DNA of 64,000 bases, from the NCBI GenBank assembly GCA_036417435.1, contig CM070904.1, positions 39,218,408-39,282,407 on the forward strand, in the 5' to 3' direction. Origin of the DNA: Inia geoffrensis (lineage: Eukaryota; Chordata; Mammalia; Artiodactyla; Iniidae). The translations under genes were made by a program, and so were the position numbers. Shown one piece after another: positions 50,001 through 53,236 of the stretch. The stretch's first letter is position 1. Each line of letters begins with the position of its first letter. The notes beneath the pieces are model-generated. The model was not told where the DNA came from. It made no database searches and saw only the letters and a program-made list of their open reading frames with translations.

Positions 50001-52636
50001 AACACACTCCCCAGACAGAGTGTGGGTCATCTCAGGAGGTGAGAAAGGCCAATACAAGAAGAATCTTAACCAGATTTCTTAATAGCTTCTTATAACAATT
50101 TTGTATTTTTAAATCTTTTAAGCTACTTGAGAGTGGGATCTATGTCTAGTTCATCTTCATAACATCAATGCCAGGTGTGATGCCACAGATATAATAGGAG
50201 CTCTATAATCATTACTGGATTAAGCTAATGTTGTTATCAGTAACATTCTGTGTAAATTAATAAGCAAACTTTAAATCATGGATCAGACTAATTCTAAAGT
50301 AACAGGATCACTAATTCCAAAGTAAAAATAAAGTCAGACATGTGAGAAAAGAAAAAGAAGATTCTGCCCATGTATTAGGGATTCATGAAGAGTAGTCCGG
50401 AAATGTCACAACATTAACTGGGAAAACATTTTTTTTAATGTACCATTTGAGTTCTTTTTTCTCGCATTATTAAACTTAAAAGAAATATGTGACATGGTCG
50501 TCTCCACTGAGGTAGGGAACCAAGACACCCAAATACATTTTTACAAAGTGAGGAAACATTAAATGCTAAACTGAACAGTGTTATCTTTTAAGAACGATGT
50601 GAGTTGAGAAAAAGGAGCAATCAGTGTGTGTTAGAATAGCTAAAAAGAACTTATTACTCAACTTTGTAAAAACAAATATAAGCCCTGAATTTCAAGTTGC
50701 CTCATTTTTATATGCACTTTTATGGAAAACGTTGCCTTAAATAGTTGAGACATATAAATACTCAGTTTTATAAGGGAATCATCAAGTTAATCAGTAAATA
50801 GAATGCCCCTTATCAACTTTCTATGTCTTCACAAAACAGATATAAATTGACCAGTGATCCACTTAATATCCATCAAGGGAGATTACAGAATCTTCTGAGG
50901 GTCTTTCTAAAGAAAACACATTGTCAGGCTAGGGAGAGTTTTACCTACGTTTTTAACTCTTAGTGACACTAAATGGGATTCTAAACATACCAGTAAAGTG
51001 GGAGTGGGAAGAGACACACTTAGAAAAGATTCCAGTGGTTTTAAGGTGTAATGAATCAGAATGAAAAATCTAACATTACTGTTCAATCATTTAAAATTTA
51101 TTTCTAAGGGTAATTATCTCTTCCTCAGAGGGTGTTTCACAGATACAATGTGATAATGATAAAGTCTTTTTTTTTTTTTTTTCCCGGTACGCGGGCCTCT
51201 CACTGTTGTGGCCTCTCCTGTTGCGGAGCACAGGCTCCAGACGCGCAGGCCCAGCAGCCATGGCTCAGGGGCCCAGCCACTCCGCGGCATGTGGGATCTT
51301 CCTGGACCAGGGCACGAACCCATGTCTCAACCACTGCGCCACCAGGGAAGCCCGATAAAGCATCTTTTAATATACAGCACTTTACTATATCATATTATCA
51401 TAAATCTTTCTATGAAGAAAACACTAGAATTACATCTTTGGTAATGTTAATGAACATATTAGCAAATGCTTGAATATGTATACAAAGTTTTTAAAAAAAT
51501 ATGGCTTTATTCCTCCCTTTAATATATCTACCTGCACAGGCAAGTAGTTCTGCTGCTACATGTATATTAAGCTCATATAAATTGTCAGGAACTTTCTCTG
51601 GCCGATTCAGAGCACCTCTGGAAGCCCTTAGCACACATGACACGTTTACACTGGATGTAACCAGGTTTACACTCTGAAAGAAAAAATGGCAGATGCTGTG
51701 GCCGATAGGGCTGTTGGAAAACAAGGTGGATGGAATAGAATGAGTGAGGCCAGCAGGTTTGGTGGTGCTTACCTGGGCATATGTTTCAAACCCACCTACA
51801 CTAAATCTTAATAATCATATTCTATAGAGTAGGCTGCCTGGAAGTTTAAAAGGTATGACTGTGGCTGGGCACTAAAATTGGCTGAAATCATTCTTTTTTT
51901 CCCCTCAAAATCACCCACATTCTAAGGCCACCATGTTGGTAAACAAAAAATTTTAACTGCCTATACCAATCTCAAATGGTCCAGTAACAAAACCAGAATT
52001 CACATTATAGCCTATCAAGGCAGCATATTTTAATCAATCCAGATAATTTGATCAGTGGAAAATTATGACTGGTATAAAAGGGAAAACTTAACAGTATATT
52101 ATCAATACAACAGAAATATAATATTAGTATAATTGCAATAAAAATACATAATAATAATTTATAGATATAATACCATCCCATCATCTAAAGAAGGCAAAAA
52201 AGCTCAGTTATAAAACTACAGTTGATGTTTAGTATATTAAAAACTGCATTCTAGGGCTTCCCTGGTGGCGCAGTAGTTGAGAGTCTGCCTGCTGATGCAG
52301 GGGACGCGGGTTCGTGCCCTGGTCCGGGAAGATCCCACGTGCTGCGGAGTGGCTGGGCCCATGAGCCATGGCTGCTGAGCCTGCACATCCGGAGCCTGTG
52401 CTCCGCAACAGGAGAGGCCACAACACTGAGAGGCCCATGTACCGAAAAAACAAAACAAAACAAAACAAAAAACCCCTGCATTCTAAGAAGTACTTTATAG
52501 AATTATGGTAACATACCTTGCTTTCTATGACGGCTTCTGTGCAAGCTTGGAGCATGCTTAAATGATGTGCAAAAACCAGAAATTTAAGCGAATCATTCTG
52601 AAGCATCATCTTAATATAATCCTTTACAGCACCTGC
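3032..52636 (-). CDS. ZRANB3: ZRANB3, central and C-terminal part (12 coding exons, gene partial at both ends)
   Basis: ZRANB3 is a nuclear SNF2-family protein recruited to stalled forks by PCNA and K63-linked polyubiquitin. It anneals and regresses forks using ATP and cuts branched DNA with a C-terminal HNH nuclease. Twelve exons were found here by translated similarity and splice sites. They join in frame to 720 codons with no stop, against about 1080 residues for the human protein as I recall it. Visible order: helicase motifs IV-VI (residues 1-140 of the visible part), PIP box QHDIRSFF (197-204), NZF finger (297-326), substrate-recognition region (about 394-542), and HNH domain (about 600-720). 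The exons for helicase motifs I-III would lie above 64000, and the last exon below position 1. All recognisable catalytic and binding residues are retained, so the gene looks functional. Identity is firm; exon edges rest on splice consensus, not on transcripts. Confidence 0.97.
3895..3949. repeat. Near-perfect inverted repeat (21-bp stem, 9-nt loop)
   Basis: The left arm ending 'cttccttgttc' at 3918 is complementary to the right arm starting 'gaacaaggagg' at 3928 over 21 positions, with one G-T type mismatch. The outer part 'gatattataatatc' is itself a palindrome. As RNA it would fold to a tight hairpin on either strand. Confidence 0.85.
5562..5779 (+). mobile_element. CHR-2-type SINE, young
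   Basis: Complete head and body ('gtggttgagagtccgcctgc', 'tggccgctgagcctgcgcgt') ending in an uninterrupted A run of more than 20. Exact target-site duplication 'agagagacag' at 5552-5561 and 5780-5789. Confidence 0.95.
5790..5938 (+). mobile_element. L1 3' UTR fragment
   Basis: It has the artiodactyl L1 tail: 'aaccataatggaaaagaata', 'tcactttgctgtacagtag', 'ttgtaaatcaactgtacttc', then an A/T-rich end. The same tail recurs at 44040-44100 and 62950-63060. Confidence 0.85.
6275..6677 (-). CDS. ZRANB3: ZRANB3 coding exon K: zinc-binding region and first half of HNH nuclease
   Basis: 403 nt, phase as required by exon J (one base completes Lys), 134 whole codons, phase 0 end. After [20 protein letters not shown] it carries a cysteine-rich stretch (CLRC...C...C...C) and the sequence [12 protein letters not shown], the first CxxC of the HNH fold. 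It then runs to SKLPLEQ. These cysteines probably hold structural zinc, and the HNH fold continues in exon L. Acceptor gctcattctag, donor gtaaattat. No disabling change is visible, so endonuclease activity is expected to be retained. Confidence 0.95.
7455..7680 (+). mobile_element. MIR
   Basis: The central MIR core is recognisable: 'cctggggcaggtcacttgac' and 'gggttgctaggaggat', with matching loss-of-signal at both ends. Old and diverged. Confidence 0.75.
7743..7853 (-). CDS. ZRANB3: ZRANB3 coding exon J: end of substrate-recognition region and linker to HNH
   Basis: 111 nt, taking one base to complete Arg and leaving AA of a Lys codon. It reads [20 protein letters not shown] and then [16 protein letters not shown]. 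It contains a hydrophilic turn-rich end that probably acts as a spacer before the HNH module. Acceptor ttgttttag, donor gtaagggtt. A MIR-like repeat lies directly downstream in transcript sense, at about 7455-7680. Confidence 0.93.
8800..9770 (-). mobile_element. Old L1 (3' UTR and ORF2 end), antisense
   Basis: Read on the plus strand it shows typical reversed L1 text: 'ataccataaaatttaccact', 'ccccaaaaagaaaccca', 'gaattgctgggtcaaag', 'ccaccagcaatgga'. Diverged, with no open frame. Confidence 0.8.
10034..10366 (+). mobile_element. CHR-type SINE, long form
   Basis: Full head and body with an (ATTA)n tail. Target-site duplication 'aaaagatgctgagaaatct' directly before the head and after the tail (ends 10033 and 10383). 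Confidence 0.95.
10739..10923 (+). mobile_element. CHR-like SINE with 'caactaaggagcc' body repeats
   Basis: Head 'gactttcctggtggtgcag', B-box 'gggttcgatccctggtc', three body units and an A tail. Flanks 'agtggtgggctc' and 'agtgctgggctc' are a one-mismatch target-site duplication. Confidence 0.9.
11826..12330 (+). mobile_element. MaLR-type LTR (MLT1/MST class)
   Basis: Recognised from 'tgcagatgtaattaaggtta', 'gagataataaatttctgttg' (polyadenylation signal) and the end 'ttgtcatggcagccacagga'. It is a solo, diverged LTR of an ancient endogenous retrovirus-like element; no internal genes are seen. Confidence 0.75.
13150..13360 (-). mobile_element. MER5A-like hAT DNA transposon remnant
   Basis: The plus strand reads 'gcctctacccactagatg' and 'aaattgcccctgtttgagaa', the reverse of the MER5A consensus. 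About full length for this non-autonomous element. Confidence 0.75.
13720..13850 (-). pseudogene. Decayed partial copy of ZRANB3 exon I
   Basis: The plus strand shares 'gctttgtgatctcttcca', 'agcaag' and 'cttttcct' in order with the real exon (14470-14580). I count about 60 matches in 71 aligned bases over 13741-13811, and similarity extends on both sides. On the minus strand it starts like MKQR and then shifts frame through a 1-nt deletion relative to the exon. A good acceptor-like 'ctctttttcag' precedes the ATGAAGCAAAG match, but no donor follows. It is same-strand, so it looks like a local duplication and not a processed copy. Confidence 0.8.
14462..14604 (-). CDS. ZRANB3: ZRANB3 coding exon I: substrate-recognition domain, helical part
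   Basis: 143 nt, phase 0 start, leaves two bases of an Arg codon. It encodes [20 protein letters not shown] followed by a segment ending TKQDSTR; the pattern is amphipathic and basic, consistent with DNA contact. Acceptor ttctgccag, donor gtatgagtt. A decayed second copy of most of this exon, same orientation, sits at about 13720-13850 in the following intron. The copy has a 1-nt deletion relative to this exon and no matching donor, so the exon described here is the functional one. Confidence 0.95.
14605..15776 (-). other. ZRANB3: ZRANB3 intron between exons H and I
   Basis: 1.2 kb without a repeat family I recognise. It includes a GC-richer patch at 14880-15010 and short purine/pyrimidine runs. 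Confidence 0.6.
15777..15878 (-). CDS. ZRANB3: ZRANB3 coding exon H: substrate-recognition domain, middle
   Basis: 102 nt, phase 0/0, 34 residues starting [20 protein letters not shown] and ending KQNRSL. Alternating hydrophobic positions ([11 protein letters not shown]) suggest beta structure. The exon lies within the DNA-structure-recognition part of the protein. Acceptor tattatcag, donor gtaagaata, both standard. Confidence 0.94.
17394..17539 (+). mobile_element. CHR-like SINE, short form
   Basis: Head 'gaattccctggtggtccagt', then 'ccctggtcggggaactaaga' and an A/C-rich tail. Exact duplication 'aaaaaggcattct' at 17381-17393 and 17540-17552. Confidence 0.92.
17690..18140 (+). mobile_element. 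hAT-like DNA transposon remnant
   Basis: 'tagatataacccacataaac', 'agctctttgggtcctcaaca' and 'ggtcctgaaaagtctgagcg' match an old hAT-type mammalian repeat as I remember it. Family and ends are uncertain. Confidence 0.5.
18265..18490 (+). mobile_element. MIR
   Basis: It shows the MIR core in order: 'gccaggcactgcgctaagtg', 'ttttacagttgaggaggctg', 'aggcacggagcagttaagta' and 'cagttagtgacagatttgaa'. Confidence 0.88.
18640..18731 (-). CDS. ZRANB3: ZRANB3 coding exon G: start of the substrate-recognition domain
   Basis: 92 nt, entering with two bases that complete Glu and leaving in phase 0. Its 30 residues read [20 protein letters not shown] and then end in DRIHIYSK. It corresponds to the beginning of the region described in ZRANB3 as the substrate-recognition domain, needed for binding branched DNA and for nuclease and remodelling activity. 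Acceptor gtttattag, donor gtaagcatc. An MIR copy lies about 150 bp away in the downstream intron. Confidence 0.93.
19315..19510 (+). mobile_element. MIR
   Basis: 'tgtgccaggtactgttccaa', 'acagaggaggaaactgaggc' and 'gctccagagcctgtgctctt' follow the MIR consensus in order. Confidence 0.88.
20894..21374 (+). mobile_element. L1 3' UTR insertion, split by a SINE
   Basis: L1 tail text on both sides of the SINE ('ggattgggagattgggattg' before, 'ctgattcactttgctgcaca' after). Its own duplication, 'agtttagtgatttttg' against 'agtctagtgatttttg', flanks the whole block, so this is a 5'-truncated retrotransposition. Confidence 0.88.
20984..21194 (+). mobile_element. CHR-2-type SINE nested in L1
   Basis: Near-consensus head and body with a short A-rich tail. 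Exact duplication 'agataactaatg' at 20972-20983 and 21195-21206. Confidence 0.95.
22575..22772 (-). CDS. ZRANB3: ZRANB3 coding exon F: disordered acidic linker after the NZF
   Basis: 198 nt. The first two bases complete an Asp codon with exon E and the last base starts a Glu codon. The 65 internal residues begin [15 protein letters not shown] and end LTPQPGD. Composition is rich in Glu, Ser, Lys and Gln with no hydrophobic core, so it is probably disordered. The high-coordinate edge is the uncertain part. I chose the AG of acaaatag because it keeps frame. Similarity to the human protein, as recalled, continues for about four more codons upstream (reading V-L-Q-I here), but no AG precedes those codons in this sequence. 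The donor gtaagtctt is strong. Confidence 0.88.
23900..24160 (+). mobile_element. L1 3' UTR fragment
   Basis: Reads 'gggagtttgggatagatacc', 'gtcatacacctgaaactgac' and 'aaccaattatactccaatat' before an A-rich end; an artiodactyl L1 tail. Confidence 0.85.
24320..24641 (+). mobile_element. CHR-type SINE, long form
   Basis: Complete head, body and (AAAT)n tail. Duplication 'agaatatgtattgctctt' at 24302-24319 against 'agaatgtgtattgctctt' at 24643-24660, one mismatch. Confidence 0.95.
24802..25142 (+). mobile_element. CHR-type SINE, long form
   Basis: Complete copy with an internal loss near the B-box ('gagccctccgggaag' where others read 'gagccctggtccgggaag'). Exact duplication 'aaaaccctatta' at 24790-24801 and 25143-25154. 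Confidence 0.95.
26372..26777 (-). CDS. ZRANB3: ZRANB3 coding exon E: PIP box and NZF ubiquitin-binding finger
   Basis: 406 nt, phase 0 start, ends with one base of the next codon. The PCNA-interacting peptide QHDIRSFF (Q-x-x-I-x-x-F-F) is at residues 197-204, followed by a basic PKKRQ stretch. A low-complexity, acidic, Ser/Pro-rich linker follows. The RanBP2-type NZF finger has Trp at 300, the four cysteines of CALC...CEMC and a Thr-Tyr pair directly after the second Cys. In NZF domains that Thr-Tyr position contacts ubiquitin's Ile44 patch, consistent with ZRANB3's known binding of K63-linked chains on PCNA. All key residues are kept, while the linker is less conserved than the motifs. Acceptor tttttcctag, donor gtgagtaca. 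Confidence 0.96.
26980..27125 (+). mobile_element. MIR
   Basis: 'tagcacttacagtgtgccaa', 'catttaatcctcatgccagc' and 'tcagatgaggacactaaagc' match the MIR core. Confidence 0.85.
27590..28195 (+). mobile_element. MaLR-type LTR (MLT1/MST class)
   Basis: 'gtgactttgaggctagg'-like text, then 'gttgttttaaggcactaagt' and 'ggggtaatttgttatgtcac' at the 3' end. An ancient solo LTR; the 5' edge is approximate. Confidence 0.65.
28300..28515 (+). mobile_element. Old L1 3' UTR fragment
   Basis: 'gtggtgattgttgcacaaca', 'ttgtgaatgtaattaatgtc' and 'attatacactaaaaatggtt' follow the L1M 3' UTR. Confidence 0.75.
29050..31110 (-). repeat. Old LINE-like T-rich sequence in two blocks
   Basis: 29050-29580 and 30490-31110 both read as T-rich reversed LINE text ('ttcttgttctctgattttt'-like motifs). 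They are separated by a SINE and by a purine-rich block (29900-30480) reminiscent of the unnamed repeat at 23160-23720. The LINE subtype is uncertain. Confidence 0.4.
29580..29711 (-). mobile_element. CHR-like SINE, short form, antisense
   Basis: The plus strand reads 'gttttggctgcagtgtgtgg', 'ctgaccagggactgaacccc' and 'ctaaccactgggagttccct', the reverse complement of the short SINE class. Confidence 0.88.
33755..34060 (+). mobile_element. CHR-type SINE, long form
   Basis: Full head and body with a slightly shortened 3' body and an A tail. Exact duplication 'aaagcagtgcaggc' at 33741-33754 and 34061-34074. Confidence 0.95.
34725..34937 (+). mobile_element. CHR-2-type SINE
   Basis: Near-consensus, with head variant 'gctcccctggtgg' and an A tail. 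Flanks 'aaaggaactggct' and 'aagagttactggct' look like an imperfect duplication. Confidence 0.92.
35380..35885 (+). mobile_element. L2 fragment
   Basis: Typical L2 3' text: 'cttaaaagcctctgatgaca', 'tgggctttggggcctgcttt' region, 'ataacccagctctgatgttt', 'gagtaagctccaaaagaaag', 'ttgcacctagcatatag'. Confidence 0.75.
35911..36051 (+). mobile_element. CHR-like SINE, short form
   Basis: Head 'gggacttccctggcggtcca', body 'ggtcagggaactaagatcct' and an A-rich tail. Flanks 'aaaataacagcttta' and 'aaaatgacagcttta' are a one-mismatch duplication. Confidence 0.93.
36442..36482. repeat. (AT)n microsatellite
   Basis: An AT dinucleotide tract of about 40 bp inside the antisense L1. Confidence 0.9.
36901..37108 (-). 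mobile_element. CHR-like SINE, antisense, nested in L1
   Basis: The plus strand ends in 'tggaccaccagggaagtccc', with a T-rich start. Duplication 'tacaatgttgtgttagtttc' (36881-36900) against 'tacaatgttctgttagtttc' (37109-37128), one mismatch. Confidence 0.93.
37206..37716 (+). mobile_element. Solo endogenous-retrovirus LTR
   Basis: About 510 bp bounded by TG and CA. It has a U3-like C/A-rich part with a repeated 'gggagcaaaagcag', a 'cataagg' TATA-like site at 37543, a polyadenylation-like 'ccaatagagccttgc' and a U5-like end 'aagaaccctggtccgtaaca'. No retroviral genes adjoin it. No target duplication is clear and the 5' edge may be off by tens of bases. Confidence 0.65.
37830..38065 (+). mobile_element. 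MIR
   Basis: 'tgagttcaaatcccaactct', 'ggctgtatgaacttgggcag' and 'actcagtacatgttaattat' fit MIR end to end. Confidence 0.9.
38598..38952 (+). mobile_element. CHR-type SINE, long form
   Basis: Complete head and body with an (AAAT)n tail. Duplication 'aagagtgctcattttca' against 'aagagttcattttca', differing by a 2-nt gap. Confidence 0.94.
40684..41290. repeat. Segment bounded by oppositely oriented short-motif arrays
   Basis: 40684-40780 carries five successive variants of 'caatttgccaaaag', spaced about 15-17 bp. 41225-41290 carries the opposite orientation ('ttaatttggcaaagttt', 'aatcggcaaaattg'). The interior is unrelated, GC-richer DNA. This could be an old DNA transposon with repetitive termini; I cannot name the family. 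Confidence 0.45.
42340..42900 (-). mobile_element. Old L1 fragment, antisense
   Basis: The plus strand text 'cattttggttgtttccaatt', 'agacccattctcctcctctt' and 'ttatgcaggcaggagaatat'-like wording is the reverse of the L1 3' region. Confidence 0.6.
42900..43310 (+). mobile_element. L1 ORF2 3' end, internally deleted
   Basis: It starts 'gaggtaccacctcacaccag' and jumps from 'aagtctacagataagaaat' directly to 'cctgcaatcccactcccagg', so roughly 100-200 bp of ORF2 text seen in the next copy is absent. It ends in (TA)/(CA) tracts. No intact ORF2 frame. Confidence 0.8.
43599..43637. repeat. (CA)n microsatellite in L1
   Basis: CA dinucleotide run with one interruption, at the position where other L1 copies here read 'cacatatatacaatgg'. 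Confidence 0.92.
44010..44038. repeat. (TA)n microsatellite in L1 3' UTR
   Basis: TA run of about 29 bp just before 'actgaatcactttgc'. Confidence 0.92.
44974..45126 (-). CDS. ZRANB3: ZRANB3 coding exon D: linker after the helicase core
   Basis: 153 nt, phase 0/0, 51 residues starting [14 protein letters not shown] and ending NEMLFTH. The segment is charged and probably mostly helical or flexible. [13 protein letters not shown] is the most hydrophobic part and may pack on the motor. It links the ATPase core to the PIP box that opens the next exon. Acceptor atcttacag, donor gtaagattg. The downstream intron is 18.2 kb, by far the longest complete intron here. Confidence 0.94.
45127..45957 (-). 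other. ZRANB3: ZRANB3 intron between exons C and D
   Basis: 0.83 kb with no repeat I recognise. It is the shortest intron in the window. Confidence 0.75.
45958..46137 (-). CDS. ZRANB3: ZRANB3 coding exon C: helicase motifs V-VI (arginine finger)
   Basis: 180 nt, phase 0/0, 60 residues. It begins [20 protein letters not shown] (end of motif V) and contains motif [13 protein letters not shown] at residues 104-114 of the visible protein. The arginines of motif VI contact the ATP gamma-phosphate and are required for SNF2 ATPases; both are present. The rest, ending MWGMLNRK, is the brace helix region closing the second lobe. Acceptor tttgcttag, donor gtaatgctt. With exons A and B this completes lobe 2. 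Confidence 0.97.
47341..47459 (+). mobile_element. CHR-like SINE, short form
   Basis: Head 'ggacttccctggcag', then 'gggttcgatccctggtcggg' and an A tail. Exact 17-bp duplication 'aaagatgctactaaatt' on both sides. Confidence 0.95.
48345..48768 (+). mobile_element. L1 3' end (ORF2 end and 3' UTR)
   Basis: 'atggaagcaacctaaatgcc', 'tggaatattactcagccata', 'agtgaagtaagtcagaaaga' and 'aatgggc'/'gggattgacatgtatacact' run to an A-rich tail. 5'-truncated. Confidence 0.9.
49330..49449 (-). CDS. ZRANB3: ZRANB3 coding exon B: helicase C-terminal lobe, first half of motif V
   Basis: 120 nt, phase 0/0, 40 residues starting [20 protein letters not shown] and ending [10 protein letters not shown]. The YIRIDGS...R...V..F pattern is typical of the SNF2 helicase-C domain, where the lobe recognises the ATP-site arginine network and DNA backbone. 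The exon ends inside motif V, which continues as GLTFTAA in the next exon. The acceptor is preceded by a GGTGGTGGTAG run, which is pyrimidine-poor just next to the AG. The donor is gtaagaagt. Confidence 0.95.
49885..50075. mobile_element. Possible endogenous-retrovirus fragment
   Basis: 'ctcaggttcttgatgtctct', 'aaagaattcagtgagagaca' and 'aagcggatttattcagagag' look like the LTR/leader junction of artiodactyl ERVs. Short, with no retroviral gene. Weak call. Confidence 0.4.
51165..51353 (-). mobile_element. CHR-2-type SINE, antisense
   Basis: The plus strand starts with a long T run, then 'ggtacgcgggcctctcactg', and ends 'cgccaccagggaagccc'. The box-B-proximal piece is shortened ('acccatgtctcaaccactgc'). 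Duplication 'gataaag' at 51158-51164 and 51354-51360. Confidence 0.93.
52254..52475 (+). mobile_element. CHR-2-type SINE 31 nt beyond a ZRANB3 splice donor
   Basis: Near-consensus copy with an (AAAAC)n tail. Exact duplication 'ctgcattcta' at 52244-52253 and 52476-52485. Antisense to ZRANB3, so in the pre-mRNA it begins with a T-rich tract shortly after exon A. Confidence 0.95.
52517..52636 (-). CDS. ZRANB3: ZRANB3 coding exon A: start of second RecA lobe, motif IV region
   Basis: 120 nt, phase 0 at both ends, 40 residues beginning [12 protein letters not shown] and ending EAVIESK. The stretch [13 protein letters not shown] is the beta-strand and following helix that open the second RecA-like lobe of SNF2 enzymes (motif IV area). 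On the minus strand the acceptor reads tatttag and the donor gtatgtta. This is the most 5' exon found. The next exon upstream, expected to end in the linker between the two lobes, was searched for in 52637-64000 and not seen. A CHR SINE in antisense starts 31 nt beyond the donor. Confidence 0.95.
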
Positions 52637-52992
52637 CTAAATATTAAAAGTTAAACCTTATTAATTTCATAAAAATGTTTATTAAAAAATCATGTCAGTT
52701 TCTTTAATAAAGCAAGAAAAACTTGGAAAATCAGTAAGTTTCTATGAACTTTTAATTGTTTTGCTCTCTAGGTAGCCTAAAGCAGGAGCCCACAAGTAAA
52801 GGAGCACACGGAACAAGGCGGACAAGAGAGGGAAAAAAACTGAGAAGTAAAACATGAGCAAGATAAGAATTAGATTTTAAAAAACAAGACAGGGAAAGAG
52901 TCTCAAAGGAAAGTAGGTAGTCAAGTTGGCTGTGGCCAGGAAGGGGTTGGTGGTTTTGTTTAGAAAGTAATTTTCAAAAACAGCTCATATAG

Positions 52993-53236
52993 GGACTTTC
53001 CTGGTGGTCCAGTGGGTAGGGCTCTGCCCTCCCAATGCAGGGGGCCTGGGTTCAATCCCTGGTCAGGGAACTAGATCCCACATGCATACTGCAACTAAGA
53101 AGTCTGCATGCCGCAACTAAGAGCCTGCATGCTGCAACTAAAGATCCCGCATGCTGCAAGGAAGATCCCACACGTCGCAGCGAAAACTTAGTACAGTCAA
53201 AATAAATAAATAAATAAATATTTTTTTTAAAAAGGG
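52993..53236 (+). mobile_element. CHR-like SINE with multiple 'gcaactaa' body units
   Basis: Head 'gggactttcctggtggtcca', B-box 'ggttcaatccctggtcaggg', four body units and an (AAAT)n tail. Flanks 'gctcatatag' and 'gttcatatag'. Confidence 0.92.

Larger units (their letters stand above)
49450..52516 (-). other. ZRANB3: ZRANB3 intron between exons A and B
   Basis: 3.1 kb with an L1 scrap (about 49610-49720), an ERV-like segment (49885-50075), an antisense SINE (51165-51353) and a SINE (52254-52475). 50080-51120 and 51370-52240 are unassigned. Confidence 0.75.

Noticed and set aside
51491..51724. 77-codon minus-strand frame with AATAAA near its end, possible retrocopy
   Set aside because: No protein match I can recognise, no clear A tail after the signal and no target duplication.
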